Positions 1 through 8,797 of a stretch of 40,568 nt of DNA are shown in pieces. The DNA is from Acidobacteriaceae bacterium (lineage in GTDB: Bacteria > Acidobacteriota > Terriglobia > Terriglobales > Acidobacteriaceae): contig PLJN01000168.1 in assembly GCA_003140235.1 (NCBI GenBank), positions 1 to 40,568 of the forward strand, in the 5' to 3' direction. A program made the position numbers and the translations under genes. How positions within the stretch are numbered: the stretch's first letter is position 1; each line of letters opens with the position of its first letter. The notes beneath the pieces were generated by a model. The model was given only the letters and a program-made list of their open reading frames with translations, ran no database searches and was not told where the DNA came from.

Positions 1-624
1 AAGAAGGCCGACATCGAAGCGCGTATTTCTCAGATCAAAGTGCAGATCGAGGAGACAACATCCGACTACGACAAGGAGAAGCTGCAAGAGCGGCTGGCGA
101 AACTCGTCGGCGGCGTTGCGGTGATCAAAGTCGGCGCTGCAACCGAAACAGAAATGAAAGAAAAGAAAGCCCGCGTGGAAGATGCAATGCACGCAACGCG
201 CGCGGCCGTGGAAGAAGGTATTGTCCCGGGCGGCGGTGTTGCTCTGGTACGGTGCGCGGCTGCTCTGGAGGGTCTCAAGCTGAAAGGCGATGAGCAGACC
301 GGAGCGGACATTGTGCGCCGTTCGCTGGAAGAGCCATTGCGTCAGATCGTCGCGAACTGCGGCGAAGAAGGCGCGATTGTTGTCGGCAAAATCCGCGAGT
401 CCGAGCACAATAGCTTTGGCTACAACGCTCAGACCGATAAATTCGAGGACCTGGTCAAGGCCGGCGTGATTGACCCGACCAAAGTCACTCGCACTGCTCT
501 GCAGAACGCCGGCTCCATCGCGGCGTTGATGCTCACCACCGAAGCGCTGGTCTCGGAGATTCCGGAAGACAGGAAAGAAGCTCCCATGCCCGGCGGCCAC
601 GGCGGCGGAATGGGCGGCTTTTAG
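1..624 (+). CDS. groEL: Chaperonin GroEL, C-terminal part (5' truncated by window)
   Basis: This is the last 207 residues of the 60-kDa chaperonin, the cytosolic ring-forming ATPase that folds proteins together with GroES. The frame is open from base 1, so the gene starts outside the window. The visible part matches the end of the apical/intermediate domain and the C-terminal equatorial domain: [55 protein letters not shown], then LDPTKVTR-like [14 protein letters not shown] and LMLTTEALV. The protein ends in the usual Gly/Met-rich flexible tail ([10 protein letters not shown]). A family member is about 545 residues, so roughly 340 are missing upstream. No groES is visible. A strong intrinsic terminator follows 25 bases after the stop. 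Assignment is essentially certain. Confidence 0.98.
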   Translation, partial: KKADIEARISQIKVQIEETTSDYDKEKLQERLAKLVGGVAVIKVGAATETEMKEKKARVEDAMHATRAAVEEGIVPGGGVALVRCAAALEGLKLKGDEQTGADIVRRSLEEPLRQIVANCGEEGAIVVGKIRESEHNSFGYNAQTDKFEDLVKAGVIDPTKVTRTALQNAGSIAALMLTTEALVSEIPEDRKEAPMPGGHGGGMGGF

Positions 625-649
625 TCGCCAGTTTCAAAGACAACCTCAG

Positions 650-676
650 GCCCCGCAGAAATGCGGGGCTTTTTTT
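650..676 (+). terminator. Rho-independent terminator after groEL
   Basis: A perfect 8-bp stem (GCCCCGCA at 650-657, TGCGGGGC at 662-669) closes a GAAA tetraloop and is followed directly by seven T (670-676). It ends the groEL transcript. Confidence 0.93.
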
Positions 677-953
677 CGCTCAGTGAAGTTGCCTCGCCGT
701 TGACCCCGGAAGTCTCAAGCAAATCCTTCCAAAAAAGGTCCGCAGTATTGCCCCTACGTAACAAGCCCTCACAGCATCTAAGTGTTAAGCTGACTACCAA
801 CACAGAAACAATTGCGTTGCACAAGAGTTAAGTTAAAGTGGTTCGTGGCGGGTGGGGCCGCATCTGAGTTGTGCCAACGTTGACAATTGCAATTCGCTGC
901 TGCCGCGAGTCTAATAAGTGTTATCAGAATGCCGGATTAACGCATTCCTTGAT
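677..953. other. Intergenic region groEL-TonB gene, weak promoter candidate
   Basis: No gene is supported here; the short minus-strand frame at 621-824 runs through the groEL terminator and looks like chance. A promoter-like pair TTGCAA (887-892), 17-nt spacer, TCTAAT (910-915) lies about 50 nt before the TonB-family start. A better -35 match, TTGACA at 880-885, has no hexamer at proper distance. Experimental support is lacking. Confidence 0.3.
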
Positions 954-966
954 GGTGGAGTAAAAG

Positions 967-2028
967 ATGGCGATGGAGCCAGTCAATAATCGCGATTACC
1001 AAAATCGGCTTTCGCAACGCGAGAGCCAGGGGCACCCATTATTTGTTGCGTATGAGGTAAAACCTCGGCAAGGCAAAAACAGGTTTGTCCTCAGTACCGC
1101 ATTGCACGCGGCCGCTCTGGTTGTGCTCGTACAACTTCCGGGCTGGATCTCTTCTCCTCGAGTGGATCCGGTGGTTGTTGCCCAGGTGACTCCCCTGATT
1201 GAGCCAGCGATGGTGAAAAAGGTCGTACTGCCGCCGCCCAAAATTGTGGCACGAGTGGATACACCCAAGGTGATCGTCGCTCCGCCCACTCCCAAGCTGG
1301 TAGAGGTTGTTAAAGTTACTCCGCCGAAGATCCAACCGAGGCCGGAAGTTGTGCAGGTTGTCGCGGATATGACCAAGGTCGTTCCCGCGAAGAAAGAAAT
1401 CCTTTCCACCACTTTTGCCTCCGGCAGTTCTGCGCCACCGACTTTGCAAAAACCTCCGCGTGAAGTCCAGACGGGCGGTTTCGGAGATCCGCAGGGCGTT
1501 CGTGGAACATCCGACAAAGGCGCGCTTCGCGTGGCAGCTCTGGGTTCGTTCGAGTTGCCCAGCGGTCCGGGCAACGGCACCGGTGGATCGCGCGGTGCAA
1601 AGGGTACGGTAGCCAGTTCTGGATTTGGTAATGGCACTGCGGGGCCGGGCTCCGGCGATCGCGGACGACAAGGCCAGACAGCCCAGGCGGGGCAAACCGG
1701 GTTCGATCAGGTAGCCGCGCCCACGGCGCAGAAAACACGGCCACCGGTGACCGCGGCCATGACACCGGTTGAAATCCTGTACAAACCGAAGCCTGCATAC
1801 ACCGATGAGGCCCGCCGGCTCCACGTGGAAGGCGAAGTCGTGATGGAAGTGAAATTCGCCGCTGATGGCCGGCTGCAGGACATGCGCGTTGTCCGAGGAT
1901 TGGGGCACGGATTGGACGAGTCTGCGCAAAGAGCTGCGGCCCAGATCAAGTTCCGTCCGGCAAAGCGCGATGGACAGCCTTTGGATTCCACTGCTTTCGT
2001 ACATATCGTTTTCGAATTGGCTGAATAA
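967..2028 (+). CDS. TonB-family energy transducer protein
   Basis: This 353-residue protein couples the proton motive force of an inner-membrane ExbBD-type motor to outer-membrane receptors. A cytoplasmic N-terminus of about 38 residues is followed by one membrane segment (about residues 40-60, LSTALHAAALVVLVQLPGW). A long Pro/Val/Lys-rich periplasmic linker (PPKIV, PPTPK, PPKIQPRPE) and a Gly-rich stretch come next. The C-terminal TonB domain spans about residues 265-352: PVEILYKPKPAYTDEAR, then VEGEVVMEVKFAADGR, and AAAQIKFRPAKRDGQPL. The ATG is preceded by GGTGGAG at 954-960, which fixes the start. The M48-like gene begins 23 nt downstream, so the two are probably co-transcribed. It likely serves receptors such as the three in this window, but which ones cannot be read from sequence. 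Confidence 0.9.
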   Translation: MAMEPVNNRDYQNRLSQRESQGHPLFVAYEVKPRQGKNRFVLSTALHAAALVVLVQLPGWISSPRVDPVVVAQVTPLIEPAMVKKVVLPPPKIVARVDTPKVIVAPPTPKLVEVVKVTPPKIQPRPEVVQVVADMTKVVPAKKEILSTTFASGSSAPPTLQKPPREVQTGGFGDPQGVRGTSDKGALRVAALGSFELPSGPGNGTGGSRGAKGTVASSGFGNGTAGPGSGDRGRQGQTAQAGQTGFDQVAAPTAQKTRPPVTAAMTPVEILYKPKPAYTDEARRLHVEGEVVMEVKFAADGRLQDMRVVRGLGHGLDESAQRAAAQIKFRPAKRDGQPLDSTAFVHIVFELAE

Positions 2029-2051
2029 GGTCTACGGACCTGGAGGGAATT

Positions 2052-3770
2052 ATGCGTTTTGTTCATAAACTCGTGGGGCTTCTGGCGGCAATGGCTCTTA
2101 TGGTGTCCGTCGCCGCAGCAAAACCAGGTCGCCCTGCGGCCAACACCGCAGACCAATCGGCCCAGGCCGACCCGGTAGCGGCCCGCATTTTTGCCCAGGA
2201 AGCCAAGCTGGTTGAAACCATGCGTGGCTTCACTCCGCTGGTGGAAACTTATATTCAGAATTTGAAGCAGGACCAGGACCTGGGCATGGTGCCTCAGGAA
2301 GACCATTACTTTCTGGGCCGTATGGCGCTCAGCGAGAAAGGCGTCCGCGACCTGACGTTCACTGATGCGGAAAAGAAGGGCAGCAAGGGAGGGTTCTTCT
2401 CCAATCTGATTCCTCACTTTGGCAACATGTTCACCATGAAGTACCTGCCCGCCGGTTTCATGTCTCTGGTCGTCATGAGTCATGAGTTTGACGCGCAGCA
2501 TTACGAGCTCAAGCCGCTCCGCCAGCAGTTTCTGGGAGAGGTGCGTACGTTGGTCTTTGACGTGGTGCCCCGGGCACACATGAAGGGCACGCGTTTCGTG
2601 GGACGGATCTGGGTGGAAGACCAGGACTATAACATTGTCCGCCTGAATGGGAGTTACGAAGGCCATTCCGGCACGAGCTTCTATTTTCATTTTGACAGCT
2701 GGCGCGTGAACATGCACCCGGGCTTATGGCTGCCAGCATACGTCTACACCGAAGAGACCAATCTGCCCTATTCCTATGGCTTAAAGAAGCTGACCATGAA
2801 GGGTCAGACGCGCCTTTGGGCCTATGACGTGAAGCACGCCGGCTCGAGCAGTGAATTTACCAGCATGCAGGTGGAATCCCCGGCGAAAGACATCGCGGAC
2901 ACCTCGGGTGCGGGAGCCAATGAGAGCTCTCCGGTCCAGAGCGAGCACATGTGGGAACGCGAAGCAGAAGACAACGTGCTGGACCGCATGGTGCGTGCCG
3001 GCATCCTGGCGCCGGATGGAGAAGTTTCCAAAGTATTGCAGACGGTGGTCAACAATCTGGAGATCACCAACAATCTCAACATCGAACCGGAAGTCCGTTG
3101 CCGCGTCCTGCTGACCGCGCCCCTTGAGTCATTCACAATCGGCCACACGATCGTGATCAGCCGCGGCCTGCTGGACGTTTTGCCCGACGAAGCTTCCCTG
3201 GCCATGGTGCTGGCACACGAACTCGGCAACATCGCCCTGGGACACCGCATCAACACGCAGTACGCCTTCACTGATCGCATGATCTTCACCGACGAGAGCA
3301 TCTTCCGCAAATTCAAGCTCGGCCAAAAAGACAGCGACGAAGCCGCAGCGGACCAGAAAGGTCTGGAGTTCCTGCAGAACTCTCCGTATAAAGACAAACT
3401 CGAGAGTGCCGGCCTGTTCCTGCGTTCCCTGGAAGCCAACGGACGCCACTTGACTGCGTTGCTGAATACGCACTACGGCGCCGTCATGGCGAAAGGCAGC
3501 ACCGTCCGCAGAATGCCCTCATTGGAGCAATCCGCACCGCAGTTGCAAGTACGTGACGTGAAACAACTCCCGGCGCTGCCTCTGGGCAGCCGCATCAAGG
3601 TCGATCCCTGGGACGATCACATCGAAATGCTCAAGAGCAAATCGGTGGCGCTGCTTTCCGTTCGCGACAAGATGTCGTTCGAAGTCACGCCGACGTTTCT
3701 GAATCTCGTCCGCTACAAGGACGGCACAGACATCGCGGCGCAACCCGGCAAGCAGTCTGACTCCAAGTAA
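2052..3770 (+). CDS. Secreted M48-like metalloprotease homologue with altered zinc motif
   Basis: The 572-residue protein starts with a signal peptide (about residues 1-23, cleavage near SVAAA-KP). Residues ~60-290 form a beta-rich region with IWVEDQDYNIVRLNGSYEGH, reminiscent of LolA/outer-membrane-lipoprotein-sorting folds; this is inference. The second half resembles M48 peptidases: RVLLTAPLESFTIGHTIVIS, then AMVLAHELGNIALGHR and DSDEAAADQKGLEFL, the last matching the segment that supplies the third zinc ligand Glu. The expected HExxH is HELGN: His389 and Glu390 are present, but residue 393 is Asn (codon AAC at 3228-3230). A His sits at 398. The protein may be inactive or bind zinc differently. 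Start is set by GGAGGG at 2042-2047. Likely in an operon with the TonB gene; a bidirectional terminator follows. Confidence 0.8.
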   Translation: MRFVHKLVGLLAAMALMVSVAAAKPGRPAANTADQSAQADPVAARIFAQEAKLVETMRGFTPLVETYIQNLKQDQDLGMVPQEDHYFLGRMALSEKGVRDLTFTDAEKKGSKGGFFSNLIPHFGNMFTMKYLPAGFMSLVVMSHEFDAQHYELKPLRQQFLGEVRTLVFDVVPRAHMKGTRFVGRIWVEDQDYNIVRLNGSYEGHSGTSFYFHFDSWRVNMHPGLWLPAYVYTEETNLPYSYGLKKLTMKGQTRLWAYDVKHAGSSSEFTSMQVESPAKDIADTSGAGANESSPVQSEHMWEREAEDNVLDRMVRAGILAPDGEVSKVLQTVVNNLEITNNLNIEPEVRCRVLLTAPLESFTIGHTIVISRGLLDVLPDEASLAMVLAHELGNIALGHRINTQYAFTDRMIFTDESIFRKFKLGQKDSDEAAADQKGLEFLQNSPYKDKLESAGLFLRSLEANGRHLTALLNTHYGAVMAKGSTVRRMPSLEQSAPQLQVRDVKQLPALPLGSRIKVDPWDDHIEMLKSKSVALLSVRDKMSFEVTPTFLNLVRYKDGTDIAAQPGKQSDSK

Positions 3771-3794
3771 AAGGACCTGCTCCGCAGCAAAAAA

Positions 3795-3829
3795 GAGCGC
3801 GCCGGCCAAGCCGGCGCGCTCAAGTTTTT
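3795..3829. terminator. Bidirectional intrinsic terminator between convergent genes
   Basis: A perfect 12-bp stem (GAGCGCGCCGGC at 3795-3806, GCCGGCGCGCTC at 3810-3821) with a 3-nt loop. Five T follow at 3825-3829 for the plus strand; six A at 3789-3794 give a U-tract for the minus-strand receptor gene. It serves both converging genes. Confidence 0.92.
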
Positions 3830-3844
3830 GGTGCCTGTCCTCAA

Positions 3845-6800
3845 CTAAAACTGCAGTTTCACGGCAAACTGCAGCTGCCGCGATGAACCAGAGTCTCCAG
3901 TCGGGAAGCGAGTGCTGCTGATCGTGCCGAACGTCAGAGAGGCCGGGCCGGTTAAGCTACTCAATACCCGGCTGGGCTGCCCATAGTTGGGATGATTGAG
4001 GACATCGAACGCATCCATGCGGAGCTGAACATTCATTCTCTCCGTTACTTTTGTGTTTTTGACGAATGCGATGTCAATGTCCCCAAAAGCGGGACCAATG
4101 AAGTTATTCCGACCCGCATTGCCCAGAGTGGTCTGACCCACAGGATTGCCAAACCCAGAGACGGTGATCCATTGACCCAGCGCATTACCGGTTATGACCA
4201 CAGGGCCAATCACATTCGGAAATACGGTACCTGCACCGGTGATCGTTGTGGATGGAATCACGACTGTAAACGGGTTGCCGCTCTGGAAGCTGAAGATAGG
4301 CGCCACTTCCCATCCGCTCTTGAAGCGATTGCCTTTGAAAGGCAGATTGTAAATAGCATTGGCGACGAACCTGTGTCTGGCATCATAGTCCGAACTGCCG
4401 CGGCTACCCCCGATGTTCGTGCTGTCCTGCACGATAAGTCCATTGAGGTTGCGGGATACATCGTCAATGGAATGGGACCACGTGTAAGAAGCATTCAACT
4501 GCAAACCATTGGCCAGACGTCGGTTGGCAGTGATCCAAAGCGCGTGATAAGTCGAGTTTGAACTGCTGTCGCGTTCGGTAATGGTGTTGGCCAGGGCAAC
4601 GCCAGGCAGGATCGGACTGCTGGCAGAAAGACTGGTGAACGGTCTGCTCGCGGCTGAATTGAGAACCGTGAACTGGTTAATGTTGCGGTCAATCTCCAGG
4701 TGCGTACCCTTGCTCCCAAAGTAGCCGATCATAAACGCCGTATTGCGGTCCACTTGCTGCTGAATATTCAGGTTCCAGGATTGCACGTCGGCGTTCTTGA
4801 AGTTGGGATTGACCATCAGTGGAGCAATGTTGGTCGGAGGGCCGTTGAACAGCGCAGGAAGCCCGGTAATCGGGGTGGCAGCAACACTGATCGGGAGAGC
4901 AAAGGGCGGGTTGGAAGTGAGACCGGTGATCACACCTGTAATGGGCTGATCCACCTGGTAAGCATACCCGGCGCGCAATACGGTATTGCCGTTGTGGAAC
5001 ATGTCCCAGGAAAAGCCTATGCGCGGCTGGAAGTTTTTGTTGTTCTGCGCGTAAGGCTGGGTCGAAGAAACCAGCATGCTGCCAGTGCCAGCGCCGGGAA
5101 CAAACTGCGTATAGCGGTTCTTGGCTTCCGTGGGAGTCATGTTCCACGCGTAGCGCAGTCCGAGTTCAAGCGTCAGATGGGACGAGACTTTCCAGCTGTC
5201 CTGGGCAAAGAAATCTAAAGCTCCAGCATTGAGACGGTTGGCAACGTTCCCCACGGTCCTGGCAGCGGAACTCACATTACCTGATTGGAACCCCGCTGTC
5301 GTCGCGAAGATCAACTGCCCGGGATCTCCGTTGAAGTTATTGTTGCGAAAATCGCGCAACTCAGTGCCGAACTTGAATGAATGGCGGCCACGGATCCAGC
5401 TTAGGGTGTCTCCAATGACAAACATCGTGTCACCACGCCCCTGAGGGAAGGCCCGTTCATCGCCGAAGGTCAAACCAGGCTGGTCCTGCACCGTGACCGT
5501 TGGCATGAATTGTTCATTGGGACCGAGCGTGGCGCCCAAGCCAAGCGAAGCCGGAGAAGTGGTGTTTTGGGGCGTGAAGGTAATATGGATTCGATTGGCT
5601 CCCACACGCACTTCATTCACCAGGCTCGGGCTGAATACATGGGTTTCATTCACGGTCAGGACCTGACGGCGTCCTTGGCGTATGTCACCGAATCCTGGGA
5701 TATTGGCGCCCTGGGTTGGCTCTCCGCGTAAATCACGCTGGAAAACCCAATAGCCGTTCAAATTGTCCGCTGCACTGAACGCGTGGCTGATGTCCGCCGT
5801 ACCCTGATCGATGTCCACTGGCGCCGTAGCGGAGCCGAAGAATGCGTTCGGAACCGCAGAAGCCCCGAGGGTGGCATTGGGATGAGGAACCAGGTTGAGC
5901 AGCGCATTGGGGACCGGCTGTGCGGCGGCCACAATTGCTGCCCGCTGCGCCTCGGTGAAAACGTTGGAACTCGTCGTGAGTCCCTGACGATGCCGCAGAC
6001 CTTCATAGCTCACAAAAAAGTACGTTGTTCCGCGATGGATCGGACCACCGAGATCGCCGCCGAATTGGTTCCGTTTAAATGGCGACTGGGGTTGCGCAAT
6101 TGGGTTAAATGCGTTGCGGGCATCAAACCAGCTGTTGCGAAGGTAGTCGTATAACTCACCGTGGAACTGGTCGGTGCCCTGGCGAGTGGCGATATTCACA
6201 ATGGAACCCGAGTTGCGTCCGTATTCCGCGCTATAGGTTGAGTTATCGATCTTAAATTCGGAAACGGTATTGATGGTCGGCTGGAAAGTGACTTGGTTCT
6301 GCACCATGTCATTCAAGTTGATGCCGTTGATCATAAAGTTCACGGCGTCTTCGCGGCCGCCGGCGCTATTAAACGCAAATGATCCCTGCCCGCGCAAAGG
6401 GGCGGTGAGGAACCCGTTCTGCGGCGGCACCACGGTGCCGGGTACGAGAAGCGCCAGATCCACAAAGTGGCGGCCGTTCAAGGGAATGTCCTGCACAGTG
6501 CGCTGGTTGATGGTCTGACCGACCGTCATGGTTGTGGTTTCAATCACCGGGGCCGTTGCTTCCACGGTGACAACTTCCTTGCTGCTCGCGACTTTCAGGG
6601 AGAAATTCTGGACAGAATTCTGGCTGACCTCAATGACCACATTATTGGCGAGCTGCGTCTGGAAGCCGGACATCTCGACCTCCACGCTGTACCCGCCCGG
6701 CGGCAATGCGGGAACTTCATAGTTGCCCCCGGATCCGGTCTGGACCGTGCGCTCGATTCGCTGAGCGGTGCTTTTCACGACGACCTTGGCGCCACTTATA

Positions 6801-6922
6801 GCGGCTCCACTTGAGTCTGTAACAGTGCCCTGAATGCTGGCGGTGGTTTGGGAAAATGCCGTCGCAGCAATTAGCAACATCAGCAGCAGCATCCATTGGG
6901 AAAAACCTAGATTTTTGGACAT
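3845..6922 (-). CDS. TonB-dependent receptor, Oar-like, with carboxypeptidase-regulatory domain
   Basis: A 1025-residue outer-membrane receptor, energised by TonB; substrate unknown. After the signal peptide (cleavage near AATAFSQ) comes an Ig-like CarboxypepD_reg domain (about residues 28-110: IQGTVTDSSGAAISGAKV, NYEVPALPPGGYSVEVE). A plug domain follows (about 120-260: DIPLNGRHFVDLALLVPG, GGREDAVNFMINGINLNDM, FKIDNSTYSAEYGRNSGSIV), then a large beta-barrel ending in LQFAVKLQF with the terminal Phe of outer-membrane barrels. I chose the ATG at 6920-6922 rather than the longer frame to 6970, because GGAGGG (6929-6934, minus) lies 6 nt upstream and a clean signal peptide begins there. It lacks the cysteine pairs of the two receptors at 28.9-36.1 kb and is a distant relative of them. 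Confidence 0.93.
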   Translation of the reverse strand: MSKNLGFSQWMLLLMLLIAATAFSQTTASIQGTVTDSSGAAISGAKVVVKSTAQRIERTVQTGSGGNYEVPALPPGGYSVEVEMSGFQTQLANNVVIEVSQNSVQNFSLKVASSKEVVTVEATAPVIETTTMTVGQTINQRTVQDIPLNGRHFVDLALLVPGTVVPPQNGFLTAPLRGQGSFAFNSAGGREDAVNFMINGINLNDMVQNQVTFQPTINTVSEFKIDNSTYSAEYGRNSGSIVNIATRQGTDQFHGELYDYLRNSWFDARNAFNPIAQPQSPFKRNQFGGDLGGPIHRGTTYFFVSYEGLRHRQGLTTSSNVFTEAQRAAIVAAAQPVPNALLNLVPHPNATLGASAVPNAFFGSATAPVDIDQGTADISHAFSAADNLNGYWVFQRDLRGEPTQGANIPGFGDIRQGRRQVLTVNETHVFSPSLVNEVRVGANRIHITFTPQNTTSPASLGLGATLGPNEQFMPTVTVQDQPGLTFGDERAFPQGRGDTMFVIGDTLSWIRGRHSFKFGTELRDFRNNNFNGDPGQLIFATTAGFQSGNVSSAARTVGNVANRLNAGALDFFAQDSWKVSSHLTLELGLRYAWNMTPTEAKNRYTQFVPGAGTGSMLVSSTQPYAQNNKNFQPRIGFSWDMFHNGNTVLRAGYAYQVDQPITGVITGLTSNPPFALPISVAATPITGLPALFNGPPTNIAPLMVNPNFKNADVQSWNLNIQQQVDRNTAFMIGYFGSKGTHLEIDRNINQFTVLNSAASRPFTSLSASSPILPGVALANTITERDSSSNSTYHALWITANRRLANGLQLNASYTWSHSIDDVSRNLNGLIVQDSTNIGGSRGSSDYDARHRFVANAIYNLPFKGNRFKSGWEVAPIFSFQSGNPFTVVIPSTTITGAGTVFPNVIGPVVITGNALGQWITVSGFGNPVGQTTLGNAGRNNFIGPAFGDIDIAFVKNTKVTERMNVQLRMDAFDVLNHPNYGQPSRVLSSLTGPASLTFGTISSTRFPTGDSGSSRQLQFAVKLQF

Positions 6923-7232
6923 GCAAAACCCTCCAGAAGATACTTTTGGGCAGTGCATTCCTCGTGCCATTTTTCGCGATTAGTAAGTGCTTATTTTTCA
7001 GTTAGTTACATGCTGTATCGCGAACTTTGTATGGTATTTCATATATATCAAGCCCGTTATCTACTAAACTTAATAAAGGCAAACTGAATGCTATTCATTT
7101 AAAACAATAGCGTTATTTGCTAACTCCAAAGGTTCATGAGAGGTGGGATCGAGAATCCGAATGCCTTTTGGGCGGCAGATGCGGGGAGGGAGCAGGTCAA
7201 GCCAGAGGCCGCCCGGCCCACACCACAACATC
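6923..7232. other. AT-rich intergenic region upstream of the first receptor gene
   Basis: No gene is supported. The AT-rich block 6985-7125 presumably holds the receptor promoter, but no convincing -35/-10 pair was found. Two TCGCGA hexamers (6974-6979 and 7018-7023) are 44 bp apart, about four helical turns. An inverted repeat GCTATT/AATAGC (7090-7095, 7106-7111) lies farther upstream. Either could be regulatory; there is no direct evidence. Confidence 0.3.
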
Positions 7233-7982
7233 TTAGCGTGGGGTTCGACCGGGTACGTGCAGCTTGCGGCTATCCGCGGGGCGAGGGACAACGGCGTTAT
7301 CGGACTCAACGCGGCTGATTTCGACGGTCAACGAGCGCTGCAGGACCATTTCCAGAGATGCACCCTGCTCAATGCGCACATCCTGGCCGCGCGTGAGCAA
7401 CACCTGGGCCAGTCCGACTGCGGCGCCAATGCCACCGCCAATGCCGGCGTCCTTGAAGCTACGGCCCACAACCGCACCCACAATCGAGCCGGTTGCGCCA
7501 CCCTTGGCAATAGTGCCTGCGTCCTTCCCTTTTTGGCTGTCGGCCTTCACCGTGCCCTCTTTATCAGTCACGGAATGGTTGACCGCCCCCGGCTCGTCTT
7601 CCAGCGCTCCGGGCAGGTCCACGGTATATCCGCCTGGGAAAATCATGGTATTGAAGTGGAACAGCACCTCGGCACGGCCTTTCACGCGGCCAGCGCGTCT
7701 TACCTCGGCGATTTCGCCCTTTACATAAGTGCCTGCGGGAATGACCACCAGATTGTCCAGGGTCACCGGGAAACTGGTCTGGCAGTAAACCCCATCGCCG
7801 GGTCGGGCGTGCTTGGTATCAATGGGACTCTTCAGCTGAAGCAGCACTTTGGTACCCGCGGGTATGGTGACTTGGCGGGAGCTAGATTCAGCCGCTGCGG
7901 TGGCGGGAGCCGGGGCGGCAGGCGTGTCGGTCTGGGCCGCTGCGGCCGTTGCTGCCAGGAGGATAGTCAATACAAGTCGCAT
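7233..7982 (-). CDS. Secreted protein with TrbI/VirB10-like core and glycine zipper
   Basis: A 249-residue protein of uncertain function. It has a short signal peptide (cleavage near ATAAAA-QT), an Ala/Pro-rich linker, and a beta-rich core (about residues 38-120) with IPAGTKVLLQLKSPIDT, DNLVVIPAGTYVKGEI and RAEVLFHFNTMIFPGGY. The repeated IPAGT elements recall the TrbI/VirB10-like fold. A glycine-zipper segment follows (about 165-195: GSIVGAVVGRSFKDAGIGGG, IGAAVGLAQ), of a kind that can insert in membranes. GAGAGG lies 8 nt upstream of the ATG. The gene sits 46 nt downstream of pyrF on the same strand. No type IV secretion genes are nearby, so a role in conjugation is not implied. The fold call is tentative; the secreted, glycine-zipper nature is clear. 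Confidence 0.7.
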   Translation of the reverse strand: MRLVLTILLAATAAAAQTDTPAAPAPATAAAESSSRQVTIPAGTKVLLQLKSPIDTKHARPGDGVYCQTSFPVTLDNLVVIPAGTYVKGEIAEVRRAGRVKGRAEVLFHFNTMIFPGGYTVDLPGALEDEPGAVNHSVTDKEGTVKADSQKGKDAGTIAKGGATGSIVGAVVGRSFKDAGIGGGIGAAVGLAQVLLTRGQDVRIEQGASLEMVLQRSLTVEISRVESDNAVVPRPADSRKLHVPGRTPR

Positions 7983-8028
7983 GATTGGAACCTCTCTTTG
8001 AAAACCTTAGATGCAGAACCAGGAAGAA

Positions 8029-8772
8029 TCAGGTCCCTGAAATTGCACCGGCCATTTCAGCCACAATCGCCTGAGCGGCCAGCACCGGATCGGAAGCACG
8101 AGTGATCGGTCTGCCCACCACGATATGGCTGGCTCCTGCGGAAATGGCTTCAGACGGCGTGGCAGTACGTTGCTGATCATGAGTGTCACTCCCGGCCGGA
8201 CGAACTCCAGGATTGACAATATCAAAGCCCTCGCCCAGAAACCTTCTCAGCTGGGCGGTCTCTCGGGGCGACGAAACCACGCCGGCGCAGCCAGCGGCCC
8301 GGGCCAAAGCAGCCAACCGCAAGACTTGATCGCCGGTCGAGTCGGATATGCCGATCTGCTGCAGGTCCTGGTCGCTGAAGCTTGTCAGTACCGTAACCGC
8401 CAGCACCTTGGTTCGGCCACCGGCCGCTTCCACGGCCGCCTTGAGGACGGCAGATCCGCCGCTGGCGTGTACCGTAATCATGCTGGGACCCAACTCAGCG
8501 GCCGAATTCACCGCGTGGGCCACGGTGTTGGGGATATCGTGCAGCTTCAGATCAAGGAACACCCGCCGGCCGGAGGCCACCATCTCGCGAACGATCCCCG
8601 GCCCTTCAGCCGTGAACAGCTGCAGGCCAATCTTGTAGATGACGGCCGCTTCGCCTAAGCGCTGCACGGTCTCCCGGGCTGTCTTGGCGTCGGCAACGTC
8701 CAGAGCTACGATGAGCCTCTCCCTCAGCTTCTCAAGAGAGGACGGGGACATCACTTCGATAATGGGGGCCAT
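8029..8772 (-). CDS. pyrF: Orotidine 5'-phosphate decarboxylase
   Basis: This cytosolic enzyme converts OMP to UMP, the last step of de novo pyrimidine synthesis. The TIM-barrel signature is complete: RLIVALDVADA with the first phosphate/ribose-site Asp, YKIGLQLF with Lys, and the catalytic FLDLKLHDIPNTV (Lys-Asp network). ITVHASGG and VVGRPITRASDP complete the barrel and the phosphate-binding end. The length (240-247 residues) is normal. Three in-frame ATGs compete (8814, 8772, 8751). I favour 8772 because a minus-strand TATACT (8780-8785) ends 7 nt before it, fitting a leaderless start, and because 8814 would overlap rlpA. The start at 8751 would give the most family-typical N-terminus, so the start is uncertain while the function is not. 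Confidence 0.95.
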   Translation of the reverse strand: MAPIIEVMSPSSLEKLRERLIVALDVADAKTARETVQRLGEAAVIYKIGLQLFTAEGPGIVREMVASGRRVFLDLKLHDIPNTVAHAVNSAAELGPSMITVHASGGSAVLKAAVEAAGGRTKVLAVTVLTSFSDQDLQQIGISDSTGDQVLRLAALARAAGCAGVVSSPRETAQLRRFLGEGFDIVNPGVRPAGSDTHDQQRTATPSEAISAGASHIVVGRPITRASDPVLAAQAIVAEMAGAISGT

Positions 8773-8779
8773 GGGCCCC

Positions 8780-8785
8780 AGTATA
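8780..8785 (-). promoter_or_regulatory. Putative -10 element of pyrF (leaderless spacing)
   Basis: TATACT on the minus strand, 7 nt before the ATG at 8772. No good -35 is present at 16-18 nt. If used, transcription would begin at or next to the start codon. Confidence 0.35.
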
Positions 8786-8797
8786 GTACGGTTTTGA

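Noticed and set aside
621-824. Minus-strand 67-residue ORF after groEL
   Set aside because: It runs across the groEL terminator, has no ribosome site and shows no protein features.
880-917. Promoter TTGACA (880-885) with TAATAA (912-917)
   Set aside because: The spacer would be 26 nt, too long for a sigma-70-type promoter.
996-2004. Long minus-strand frames opposite the TonB gene
   Set aside because: They are shadows caused by the Pro/Val/Gly-rich TonB coding sequence; the plus-strand protein has clear domains.
7233-7982. Type IV secretion VirB10 component
   Set aside because: Only a loose fold resemblance; no other conjugation genes and no membrane anchor typical of VirB10.
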